The notes: generated from the letters alone by a model not told the origin. Shown: positions 1 through 5,974, counted from the first letter of the stretch. The stretch: DNA of 7,180 nucleotides from an uncultured Eubacterium sp. (GCA_947367725.1 CANBFZ010000087.1:1-7180); one strand, 5' to 3'. Numbers and translations are program-made.

Positions 1-426
1 ATGGACACCCAAGACGATTATAGAAGACTGGTTGCAAAAAAACAGGAATGGGACGAAACGCAGCAGCGTGCAGACCATATTACGCCGTTTCACTTTTCTT
101 TGGAGGTATCCTTGGGTTATGGAGAGCCTTTCTTTGATCAGAAACTAGTCTTGCTGCTGGAATGGGTGCAAAAAACTGGCTCTCTGAAAAAAGCCTGTGA
201 GGAAATGGGGATTGCTTATAGCTATGGCTGGAAAACCATAAAAAAGGCGGAAGCGCTGGTCGGGTTTCCGCTGCTTTGCAAAGTGACAGGCGGCGTCGGG
301 GGCGGCGGCTCTACACTGACGGCAGAATGCCGCCAGTTGATTGAGGCCTATCAGCGATTTTGTAAAGAGATTATGAAAAAAGGACAGGAGAGTTTTTCTA
401 GATGTTTTCACTGGTATGCACGGTGA
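1..426 (+). CDS. ModE-like winged-helix DNA-binding protein, no molybdate-binding domain
   Basis: This is probably a transcriptional regulator related to the N-terminal domain of ModE, the molybdate-responsive regulator. Residues 59-84 (around GSLKKACEEMGIAYSYGW) align from memory with the helix-turn-helix of E. coli ModE (GSISQGAKDAGISYKSAW). The glycine-rich wing TGGVGGGGSTLT at 96-107 matches the ModE wing TGGKGGGGAVLT. At 141 aa it ends shortly after this domain, whereas E. coli ModE is about 260 aa with C-terminal TOBE domains that bind molybdate. It also carries roughly 25 extra N-terminal residues. The reading frame opens at the first base of the window, so the start is unproven and the gene could extend upstream; no ribosome binding site is visible. 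The stop lies 13 nt before the XdhC-family gene, which fits control of, or membership in, the Moco operon. The DNA-binding role is well supported; the ligand is unknown. Confidence 0.85.
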   Translation: MDTQDDYRRLVAKKQEWDETQQRADHITPFHFSLEVSLGYGEPFFDQKLVLLLEWVQKTGSLKKACEEMGIAYSYGWKTIKKAEALVGFPLLCKVTGGVGGGGSTLTAECRQLIEAYQRFCKEIMKKGQESFSRCFHWYAR

Positions 427-439
427 ATGGGAGGGAACG

Positions 440-1483
440 ATGAAACAAATTTGTCAGTTTATGAAAGAAAATCTGCTGCGCCAAACAGCCTGTGTACTGG
501 TTACGATTATTTCTAGCGAAGGTTCATCGCCGCGCGGCGCAGGCACCAGCATGGCGATCAGCCAGAATGGACAGTGCTGTGGCACCATTGGCGGCGGCAG
601 CGTAGAGCATCGCGTACAGCAAATGGCGAAAGAGCGTATCGCAGCCCAGGAATCTAAAACAGAATTCTTTATGCTGCGTCCCAATGATATTCGAGATTTG
701 GGCATGATTTGCGGCGGGGATATTAGGGTGTATCTGCAGTATATTGCACCCACTTCCGAAAACTGCAGCCTGTATGAAAAAATATGTCAGGCAGCAGAAA
801 GTGATGAAAACCGCTGGATTGTCTTTGAAGTGGATGCGGCGCAGCGCTGTATTACCAGCGTTCTTTCTGAAACGGAAGTGGTGGCAGGTGCAGCGTCAGC
901 TGTTAAATACCTGGATCGGTTATCGACAACTGCTGCCGCCGCCTGGCAGGATACAGGCAGCTATTATATACAGTCTTTGGCGGTCAAAGGAAAGGTTTAC
1001 ATTTTCGGCGGCGGACACATTGCAAGAAAACTGGTGCCGGTGCTGGCGGGTGTGGATTTTTCGTGTGTTGTGTATGACAGCATGGCAGAATTTGCAGATC
1101 CTGCGGACTTTCCTTCGGCAAAGGCGGTTCTCTGCGGCGATTTTGCAGAGATAGACGGGCAGCTGCAGCTTGGCGAGGCCGATTATGCCGTCATCATGAC
1201 ACGGGGTCATGCCTTTGACTACACGGTGCTGCGGCAGGTATTGGCAAAGCACCCGGTTTATGTTGGCATGATTGGAAGCCGGCGTAAAGTAGAAACCACG
1301 AGTAAAAAGCTGCTTGCGGACGGCTTTACAGAGACTGAGATTGCTAGCGTGCATTCTCCCATTGGGCTTTCCATCGGCGCACAGACGCCAGCGGAGATTT
1401 CAATCAGCATTGCGGCAGAGATGATTGCAGTGCGTGCGGAACTGGCGCAAGGAAGGGAAAAGGAACGAAAAGATGGGGAATAA
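440..1483 (+). CDS. XdhC/CoxI-family molybdenum cofactor insertion protein
   Basis: This 347-residue protein has the two-domain XdhC/CoxI layout. The N-terminal XdhC_CoxI domain carries GSSPRGAG (28-35) and GTIGGGSVE (48-56). The C-terminal Rossmann-like domain carries the nucleotide-binding loop FGGGH (189-193), then GMIGSRRK (276-283) and HSPIGL (305-310) followed by IGAQTPAEI. XdhC proteins bind Moco, promote its sulfuration, and deliver it to xanthine dehydrogenase-type hydroxylases in the cytoplasm, so this gene implies such an enzyme in the organism. The ATG at 440 is chosen because GGGAGGG at 429-435 sits just upstream. An in-frame ATG at 416 would overlap the preceding gene and lacks a comparable site. 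The last 11 nt overlap the histidine phosphatase gene. The family is clear; the exact client enzyme is not visible here. Confidence 0.95.
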   Translation: MKQICQFMKENLLRQTACVLVTIISSEGSSPRGAGTSMAISQNGQCCGTIGGGSVEHRVQQMAKERIAAQESKTEFFMLRPNDIRDLGMICGGDIRVYLQYIAPTSENCSLYEKICQAAESDENRWIVFEVDAAQRCITSVLSETEVVAGAASAVKYLDRLSTTAAAAWQDTGSYYIQSLAVKGKVYIFGGGHIARKLVPVLAGVDFSCVVYDSMAEFADPADFPSAKAVLCGDFAEIDGQLQLGEADYAVIMTRGHAFDYTVLRQVLAKHPVYVGMIGSRRKVETTSKKLLADGFTETEIASVHSPIGLSIGAQTPAEISISIAAEMIAVRAELAQGREKERKDGE

Positions 1484-2069
1484 AAGATTTTATCTGGTGC
1501 GGCATGGCGTTTCTATTCTGCAGGAAAATGGCAGCATCTGTCTGGGAAAGGGCAGCGATCCGCCCCTTGCCCCTTCTGGTTTTGCACAGGCGGAGGAATT
1601 GATGGAAACTTCTTTTTTTCGCAGTGTGAAAAATATTTCCGCTGTCTACTGTAGTCCGCTTCTGCGCAGCATGCAGACTGCGGTGGTACTAGCTTGCGGG
1701 ACACGGGAAATCAGAGTGGATCGCGGACTTTCCGAAATGGATATGGGACTTTGGGAAGGCATGTGCTTTCGGCAGATTCAGAAAGAATATCCGGTGCAGT
1801 ATGCATTGCGAGGTCTGCATCCATCCGTGCCGCCGCCAGCGGGAGAGACGTTTGAAGAAGCCGCATTGCGGATGGAACAAGTTTTGTTCCGCATGATGGA
1901 GGCGCATCCCAGGGAGAAAAAATTTCTGGCGGTGGTCCATGCTGGAATCACCAGTGCTTTTTTGTGCCGCATAGCCGGCAGAGATTTTGACGAAAACAGG
2001 GCGTACAGACTGCCGCATTGTGGACACGTAGTCGTAGAATACCGAGATGGAGGCTTTTGGAAAAAATGA
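1473..2069 (+). CDS. Histidine phosphatase (phosphoglycerate mutase-like), Moco-operon associated
   Basis: This 198-residue protein belongs to the histidine phosphatase superfamily. It opens with YLVRHG, giving catalytic His11 beside Arg10. Arg65 lies in YCSPLLRSMQTA, Glu88 in LSEMDMGLWEG is the likely acid, and His156 in VVHAGI is the second histidine. All elements of a phosphohydrolase active site are therefore present. Members act on diverse small phosphates, including alpha-ribazole phosphate, phosphoglycerate and nucleotides, and the substrate cannot be told from these motifs. The ATG at 1473 is preceded by AGGAA at 1461-1465. It overlaps xdhC by 11 nt and its stop overlaps the moaA start (ATGA), so it is translated as part of the Moco operon. 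A role in Moco maturation, for example dephosphorylating an intermediate or by-product, is inference from position only. A CobC-type alpha-ribazole phosphatase is the main alternative, though no cobalamin gene is nearby. Confidence 0.9.
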   Translation: MGNKRFYLVRHGVSILQENGSICLGKGSDPPLAPSGFAQAEELMETSFFRSVKNISAVYCSPLLRSMQTAVVLACGTREIRVDRGLSEMDMGLWEGMCFRQIQKEYPVQYALRGLHPSVPPPAGETFEEAALRMEQVLFRMMEAHPREKKFLAVVHAGITSAFLCRIAGRDFDENRAYRLPHCGHVVVEYRDGGFWKK

Positions 2070-3046
2070 GGGATCAATATGGCAGGATGATAGATTATGT
2101 CCGCATTTCGGTGACAGATCGGTGCAATTTGCGGTGTAGGTACTGCATGCCGCCTGGGGGAATTGCTTCAGCGCCCTGTGAAGAAATTCTTTGCTTTAAG
2201 GAGATTCTGCGACTTGCAGGTTTATTTGCACAATGCGGCATAAAAAAGGTAAAATTGACTGGCGGTGAGCCTTTGGTGCGAAAAGATATACCGTTGCTCG
2301 TTCGGGGGTTAAAGGTCATTTCAGGGATAGATGAGGTGACGCTGACGACCAACGGACTGTTGCTTTTAGAGCAGCTTCCTGCCCTTGTGGATGCGGGAAT
2401 TGACGGCATCAATCTGAGTCTGGATACCCTGGACGAGGCGCGCTACCGCATGCTGACGGGAAGCGGCAGCGTAAAACAGGTGCTGGCAGCGCTGGACGCT
2501 TGCTTAGGATATCGGCATCTTCGGGTCAAGGTGAATGTGGTGACACTGGCAGCGTATAATCAATGCGAGATTGGACAGCTAGCCGGTCTGGCAAAGCATC
2601 GCCGCGCCGATGTACGTTTTATTGAGATGATGCCGATGGGCGCAGGTAAGGATTTTGCGGGATATACCCAGAAGACTGTAGCAGACACGTTGGAAAAGAT
2701 GTATGGGAAACTGGAGCCGGTGCCGAAGGCGCAGCGAGGAAACGGTCCCGCTGTCTATTACAAGCTGCAAGGGTTTCAGGGCAGAATTGGCATGATCAGT
2801 GCGATGACCCATATGTTCTGCGAAAGTTGTAACCGGATTCGGTTGACTTCCACAGGTTTTCTAAAGCCTTGTCTGCATCATGGCACCGGCACAGATTTAC
2901 GGTATTTGCTGCGAAACGGGGCAGCAGACGCTGCGGTGGCTGATGCAATTGCAGCAGCAATTTTGGCAAAGCCGCAGCATCATGTTTTTTGTGAAGCAAA
3001 CGCAGGTGATGCAGAGATGCGTAAGATGTATGAGATTGGAGGATGA
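2066..3046 (+). CDS. moaA: GTP 3',8-cyclase MoaA (radical SAM)
   Basis: MoaA is the radical SAM enzyme that, with MoaC, converts GTP to cyclic pyranopterin monophosphate, the first step of Moco synthesis. The 326-residue protein has the N-terminal SAM cluster motif with Cys20, Cys24 and Cys27 (SVTDRCNLRCRYC). The C-terminal GTP-side cluster has Cys252, Cys255 and Cys269. Arg13, Arg257 and Arg259 match the positions of the GTP triphosphate-binding arginines known in S. aureus MoaA. The chain ends in MYEIGG, the conserved C-terminal double glycine that reaches into the active site. LTGGEPL follows the usual SAM-binding pattern. The start at 2066 overlaps the phosphatase stop as ATGA, with GGAGG at 2049-2053. 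Starting here gives the family-typical lead-in of Asp, Gly-Arg, then the VRISVTDRC segment. It is complete, with no missing key residue. Confidence 0.98.
   Translation: MRDQYGRMIDYVRISVTDRCNLRCRYCMPPGGIASAPCEEILCFKEILRLAGLFAQCGIKKVKLTGGEPLVRKDIPLLVRGLKVISGIDEVTLTTNGLLLLEQLPALVDAGIDGINLSLDTLDEARYRMLTGSGSVKQVLAALDACLGYRHLRVKVNVVTLAAYNQCEIGQLAGLAKHRRADVRFIEMMPMGAGKDFAGYTQKTVADTLEKMYGKLEPVPKAQRGNGPAVYYKLQGFQGRIGMISAMTHMFCESCNRIRLTSTGFLKPCLHHGTGTDLRYLLRNGAADAAVADAIAAAILAKPQHHVFCEANAGDAEMRKMYEIGG
3038..3042 (+). promoter_or_regulatory. Ribosome binding site that decides the MOSC gene start
   Basis: GGAGG lies inside the last codons of moaA. It directly touches an ATG at 3043, leaving no spacer, but stands 6 nt before the ATG at 3049. 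The second spacing is normal for ribosome binding, so the MOSC protein most likely starts at 3049 rather than at the ATGA overlap. Confidence 0.75.
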
Positions 3047-3048
3047 CG

Positions 3049-3510
3049 ATGGCAGGAATCATTAGAGCTGTCTGTATCAGCGAAGAAAAAGGGACAGCAA
3101 AGAAAAATGTGAAGCAGGCTGTTTTTATAGAGAATTTTGGCCTTGCAGGAGATGCCCATGCCGGCAAATGGCATCGGCAGGTGTCACTACTTTCTTATGA
3201 AAAGATAGAAGCCTTTAAGGCGCTGGGCGCAGCGGTGAAAGACGGAGATTTTGGAGAGAATTTGGTGGTCAGCGGCGTTGACTTTGCGGCGCTGCCGATC
3301 GGCAGCAAATTTCAGATTGGTGAAGTTTTGCTGGAGTTGACCCAAATCGGTAAGACCTGCCATGACGGCTGTGCCATCGCACAGGCTGTGGGTCAATGTA
3401 TCATGCCTACAGAGGGCGTATTTGCCAGCGTACTGAAAGGCGGCTTGGTCAGCGCAGGTGACCGGCTGGAGGTGAGAAAGGAGATCGGAGATGGAACTGA
3501 CGCATTTTGA
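3049..3510 (+). CDS. Small MOSC domain protein of the Moco operon
   Basis: This 153-residue protein is essentially a single MOSC domain, the fold also found at the C terminus of eukaryotic Moco sulfurase and in YiiM/YcbX proteins. Supporting segments are GLAGDAHAGKWHRQVSLL with Asp35 and His37, the GDFGEN region, and IGKTCHDGC with Cys104 and Cys108. These are followed by a CIMPTEGVFASVLKGG segment typical of the stand-alone MOSC proteins found in clostridial Moco loci. MOSC proteins are thought to handle sulfur or bind Moco; Cys104 is the likely functional cysteine, but this is inference. The gene begins 2 nt after moaA and overlaps moaC by 20 nt, so it belongs to the pathway. An alternative start at 3043 would add two residues. 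The domain is certain in type, its biochemical step is not. Confidence 0.93.
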   Translation: MAGIIRAVCISEEKGTAKKNVKQAVFIENFGLAGDAHAGKWHRQVSLLSYEKIEAFKALGAAVKDGDFGENLVVSGVDFAALPIGSKFQIGEVLLELTQIGKTCHDGCAIAQAVGQCIMPTEGVFASVLKGGLVSAGDRLEVRKEIGDGTDAF

Positions 3511-3970
3511 CGAAAAAGGAAATGCAAAGATGGTCGATGTGGAGGGCAAAGCAGTGACGGAACGGCGTGCTGTAGCAAGGGGCAGCATCAGAATGTCTCA
3601 AGCCGCTTATGAGGCAGTGGCGGCGCGCCGCGTTGCCAAGGGCGATGTGCTGACTGTTGCAACGACCGCAGGTATCATGGGGGCAAAGAAAACGTGGGAG
3701 CTGATTCCCATGTGTCATGGATTGCCAATATCAGCACTTTCTATAGACTGGAAGCTGGATGGGGCGCACTGCCAGATAATCTGTCAGTGTACTGCAAAAT
3801 CAAGTGGCAGAACTGGCGTGGAAATGGAAGCTTTGACCGGCGTTAGCGTGGCACTGCTCACCGTTTATGATATGTGTAAAGCGGTCGATCCCTGGATGGA
3901 GATCGGTGCAATCTATCTGCTGGAAAAGGAAGGGGGCAAGAGTGGACATGTTATCCGCGCGGGAGAATAA
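3491..3970 (+). CDS. moaC: Cyclic pyranopterin monophosphate synthase MoaC
   Basis: MoaC rearranges the MoaA product 3',8-cyclo-GTP into cyclic pyranopterin monophosphate. The 159-residue length is typical. Motifs include MVDVEGKAVTERRAVARG near the N terminus, the IPMCHG segment with catalytic His76, TGVEMEALT with Glu111 and Glu113, and YDMCKA with Asp127 and Lys130. Each of these is shifted by one from the E. coli numbering (His77, Glu112, Glu114, Asp128, Lys131). The residue after His76 is Gly where E. coli has Pro, so the loop is a variant, but no catalytic residue is lost. AAAGGAG at 3477-3483 places the start at ATG 3491, 20 nt inside the MOSC gene. The 3' end overlaps the MogA-type gene by 23 nt. 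Confidence 0.98.
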   Translation: MELTHFDEKGNAKMVDVEGKAVTERRAVARGSIRMSQAAYEAVAARRVAKGDVLTVATTAGIMGAKKTWELIPMCHGLPISALSIDWKLDGAHCQIICQCTAKSSGRTGVEMEALTGVSVALLTVYDMCKAVDPWMEIGAIYLLEKEGGKSGHVIRAGE

Positions 3971-4472
3971 GCCTTATCAAGTCGGGATTCTAACCCTTAG
4001 TGATAAAGGGGCTGCAGGATTGCGGAGAGATGAGAGCGGCCCTTGTATTTCTGAGATGCTCAAAGAAGCGGGCACAGACAGATACCAGATTGTCTTAAAC
4101 CTGCTGCTGCCTGATGACAGGTCTGGCATCGAAGCGGCGCTGTGCAAACTGTGTGATGAGGAAAAACTGGATTTAATTTTGACCACTGGCGGCACTGGAT
4201 TTTCCATGCGGGATGTGACGCCGGAAGCAACTATGGCAGTAGCAGAGCGCAATGCACCGGGGATTTCCGAATATATGCGAATGCAGTCCTTTGCCGTGAC
4301 GCCCAAGGCGATGTTGTCTCGTGGCGTATCTGTGATCCGCGGGAAGACTTTGATTATCAACCTGCCAGGCAGCCCCAAGGCAGTGCGGGAAAACCTGGGC
4401 GTGATTTTGCCTGTATTGCCCCACGGGCTTGATATTCTGCTGGGTAGAGATGGAGAATGCGGCGGCAGATAG
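3948..4472 (+). CDS. MogA/MoaB-type molybdopterin-binding protein
   Basis: This 174-residue protein is a single MoCF-biosynthesis domain. The pterin-binding motif is TTGGTGFSMRDVTPEAT beginning at residue 79, with Asp89 matching the functionally important RDVTP aspartate of E. coli MogA. NLPGSPKAV near 138-146 is the second conserved loop. MogA-type proteins adenylylate molybdopterin before MoeA inserts molybdate. The related MoaB name is used for similar proteins, and the sequence alone does not separate them confidently. The start is ambiguous: ATG 3948 is used here, while GTG 3942 is a better distance from the purine-rich AAGGAAGGGGG at 3926-3936. Either start overlaps the moaC end. It is the last gene of the Moco set, and no terminator hairpin is visible between it and the next gene. 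Confidence 0.92.
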   Translation: MLSARENKPYQVGILTLSDKGAAGLRRDESGPCISEMLKEAGTDRYQIVLNLLLPDDRSGIEAALCKLCDEEKLDLILTTGGTGFSMRDVTPEATMAVAERNAPGISEYMRMQSFAVTPKAMLSRGVSVIRGKTLIINLPGSPKAVRENLGVILPVLPHGLDILLGRDGECGGR

Positions 4473-4480
4473 GCTGACTC

Positions 4481-4509
4481 TTGAAAAATACATCGCCAGA
4501 TGGTATACT
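4481..4509 (+). promoter_or_regulatory. Extended -10 housekeeping promoter for coaBC
   Basis: TTGAAA at 4481-4486 and TATACT at 4504-4509 are separated by exactly 17 nt. TGG immediately before the -10 box provides the extended -10 TGn element. Transcription would begin near 4516-4517, about 33 nt before the coaBC start codon. This supports independent expression of coaBC from the Moco operon. It also argues against upstream in-frame starts at 4429 and 4525, because 4429 lies before the promoter and 4525 would leave almost no leader. Confidence 0.8.
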
Positions 4510-4548
4510 GATTGCATCATACTTATGAAGATGGAGCAAAGAAATACC

Positions 4549-5742
4549 ATGTTGAAGAATAAAACGGTTCTCTTAGGTGTCAGCGGTGGCATTGCAGCGT
4601 ATAAGTGTGCGTCACTTGCCAGCAGTCTGGTGAAGGCAGGTGCTGCAGTGCATGTGATTATGACGGAGCACGCCTGTAACTTTATCAATCCCATCACCTT
4701 TGAGACACTGACAGGAAATAAATGTATTGTAGATACTTTTGACAGAAACTTTCAGCACAATGTAGAGCATGTGGCGCTGGCGAAAAAGGCCGACGTGTTT
4801 TTAGTTGCCCCTGCGACGGCCAACGTGATGGCAAAGCTGGCACATGGGCTGGCGGATGATATGCTGACGACGACCTTTCTTGCGTCGACTTGTCCAAAAA
4901 TCGTTGCCCCGGCGATGAATACGGCGATGTATGAAAACCCGATTACGCAGGACAATCTGGAAATTTTGCGCCGCTACGGCATTGAAGTGATTGTGCCTGC
5001 CAGCGGCTATCTTGCTTGCGGTGATACGGGCAGCGGCAAAATGCCGGAGCCGGAGGTTCTGTTTGCATACATTGAAAAGGCGATTGCCTGCGAAAAGGAT
5101 CTGGCAGGCAAGCGGGTGCTGGTGACTGCTGGTGCGACGAGAGAGGCCATGGATCCGGTGCGTTTTATTACCAATCATTCCAGCGGCAAGATGGGATTTG
5201 CCCTTGCAAAGGAGTGCATGCTGCGGGGCGCAGAGGTGACACTGGTGAAAGCGGCGACGACAGCGGACGTGCCTTTGTTTGTACATGTGGTGCCGGTTGC
5301 CAGCGCTGCGGATATGTTTGAAGCGGTAGTTTCGCGAAGCGAAGACATGGACATCATTATCAAAGCCGCGGCGGTCAGCGATTACACACCTGCCAGTGTC
5401 AGCGACCAGAAGGTAAAGAAGAAAGACGGCGACTTGTCCATCGCCATGAAGCGAACCCAGGATATTTTAAAGTATCTGGGCGCGCATAAGCGGGCGGGGC
5501 AGTTCCTCTGCGGATTTTCCATGGAAACAGAACATATGCTGGAAAATTCCAAGGCGAAGCTGGCGCGTAAAAATGCCGATATGATTGTAGCGAATAATCT
5601 GAAAGACGACGGCGCAGGTTTCGGCACAGATACCAATTTGGTGACGCTGATTACAAAGGATGGTGCAAAACCCCTCGCGCTGATGGGAAAAGATCAGGTG
5701 GCAAAAGCCGTGGTAGATGAGATTTTAGAAAAAATGCAGTAG
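4549..5742 (+). CDS. coaBC: Bifunctional phosphopantothenoylcysteine decarboxylase / phosphopantothenate-cysteine ligase
   Basis: CoaBC (Dfp) joins cysteine to 4'-phosphopantothenate using CTP and then decarboxylates the product, two steps of coenzyme A synthesis in the cytoplasm. The N-terminal CoaC flavoprotein half has GVSGGIAAYK, active-site His74 in NVEHVALA, Asn124 in PAMNTAMYENP, and Cys157 in LACGDTGSGKMPEP. The CoaB half, after about residue 185, has VTAGATREAMDPVRFITN with Asn209, then SSGKMG, the AAAVSDY segment, and Lys288 at the KVKK motif. These match E. coli His75, Asn125, Cys158, Asn210 and Lys289, each shifted by one. The PxMNxxMW motif reads MY instead of MW, a mild variant. 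The total of 397 residues is normal. The start at ATG 4549 is chosen because the dedicated promoter lies at 4481-4509 and GGAG at 4533-4536 is the only nearby ribosome site, though its 12-nt spacing is long. Confidence 0.97.
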   Translation: MLKNKTVLLGVSGGIAAYKCASLASSLVKAGAAVHVIMTEHACNFINPITFETLTGNKCIVDTFDRNFQHNVEHVALAKKADVFLVAPATANVMAKLAHGLADDMLTTTFLASTCPKIVAPAMNTAMYENPITQDNLEILRRYGIEVIVPASGYLACGDTGSGKMPEPEVLFAYIEKAIACEKDLAGKRVLVTAGATREAMDPVRFITNHSSGKMGFALAKECMLRGAEVTLVKAATTADVPLFVHVVPVASAADMFEAVVSRSEDMDIIIKAAAVSDYTPASVSDQKVKKKDGDLSIAMKRTQDILKYLGAHKRAGQFLCGFSMETEHMLENSKAKLARKNADMIVANNLKDDGAGFGTDTNLVTLITKDGAKPLALMGKDQVAKAVVDEILEKMQ

Positions 5743-5767
5743 TGCATATAACAGAATTGGAATAAAT

Positions 5768-5821
5768 AGAGCCAAGTTCCCGGAACAGCTTTTGGGCTGC
5801 GGGGCTGGCTCTTTATTTTTT
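5768..5821 (+). terminator. Intrinsic terminator after coaBC
   Basis: A 7-bp outer stem pairs AGAGCCA (5768-5774) with TGGCTCT (5806-5812). Nested inside are CCCG (5779-5782) with CGGG (5800-5803) and CAGC (5786-5789) with GCTG (5796-5799), closed by a TTTTGG loop. The tract TTATTTTTT follows directly. The hairpin lies 25 nt past the coaBC stop and separates it from the ABC operon. Sequence upstream of the stem is A-rich, so weak activity on the opposite strand is possible. Confidence 0.88.
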
Positions 5822-5823
5822 GC

Positions 5824-5852
5824 TTGACAGGAAGCAGCTTGATTGATAAAAT
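5824..5852 (+). promoter_or_regulatory. Consensus housekeeping promoter for the ABC transporter operon
   Basis: TTGACA at 5824-5829 is a perfect -35 box. TAAAAT at 5847-5852 is a near-perfect -10 box at the optimal 17-nt spacing. TGA directly before it gives an extended -10. Transcription would begin near 5857-5860, leaving a leader of about 115 nt before the ATPase start. The -35 box begins only 2 nt after the T-tract of the coaBC terminator. Such a strong promoter suggests that expression is limited by a repressor or a leader element rather than by polymerase binding. Confidence 0.85.
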
Positions 5853-5875
5853 GAATATTCGATTTTTATAACATA

Positions 5876-5901
5876 GGAAATATCGATGATCCGATATTTC
5901 C
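5876..5901 (+). repeat. Perfect 10-bp inverted repeat in the ABC operon leader
   Basis: GGAAATATCG (5876-5885) and CGATATTTCC (5892-5901) are exact reverse complements separated by ATGATC. The element begins about 17-20 nt downstream of the predicted transcription start. It is not followed by a T-tract, so it is not an intrinsic terminator. It could be a repressor operator at DNA level or a stable leader hairpin at RNA level; the sequence does not decide between these. The rest of the leader to 5974 matches no riboswitch I recognise. Confidence 0.8.
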
Positions 5902-5974
5902 GTAGACAGTACCTTGCGAAGTGTTTGCCTGAAGCGGGCGGCATGGGTGCTAGGAAACAGGAAAGGAGCCAGCA

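Noticed and set aside
744..1154. Open frame of 136 codons on the plus strand inside the XdhC-family gene
   Set aside because: It lies in another frame of a gene with clear conserved motifs, has no ribosome binding site, and its product shows no recognisable domain.
1982..3520. Repeated TTTTGACGAAAA string in the phosphatase and moaC genes
   Set aside because: Both copies are coding for Phe-Asp-Glu type residues and have no shared flanks, so this is coincidence rather than a repeat element.
4429..4548. Upstream extension of coaBC to the in-frame ATG at 4429 or 4525
   Set aside because: The extension would overlap the MogA-type gene and the promoter at 4481-4509, and the added residues precede the normal family start at the flavin-binding strand.
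4173..4697. Open frame of 174 codons on the minus strand across the MogA-type gene and the coaBC start
   Set aside because: It is antisense to two conserved genes and crosses the coaBC promoter; its translation is cysteine- and histidine-rich without family motifs, as expected for a shadow frame.
4801..5286. Open frame of 161 codons on the minus strand inside coaBC
   Set aside because: The protein is histidine- and arginine-rich, a typical antisense artefact of a GC-leaning coding region, and overlaps essential coaBC motifs.
5853..5860. 8-bp palindrome GAATATTC at the predicted transcription start
   Set aside because: It is short and AT-rich, easily explained by chance beside a promoter, and has no second copy nearby.
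5743..5974. Known riboswitch in the ABC operon leader (guanidine, fluoride, c-di-GMP, preQ1 or ZTP type)
   Set aside because: None of the conserved cores I know for these classes is present in the leader; only the 10-bp inverted repeat and small hairpins are seen.
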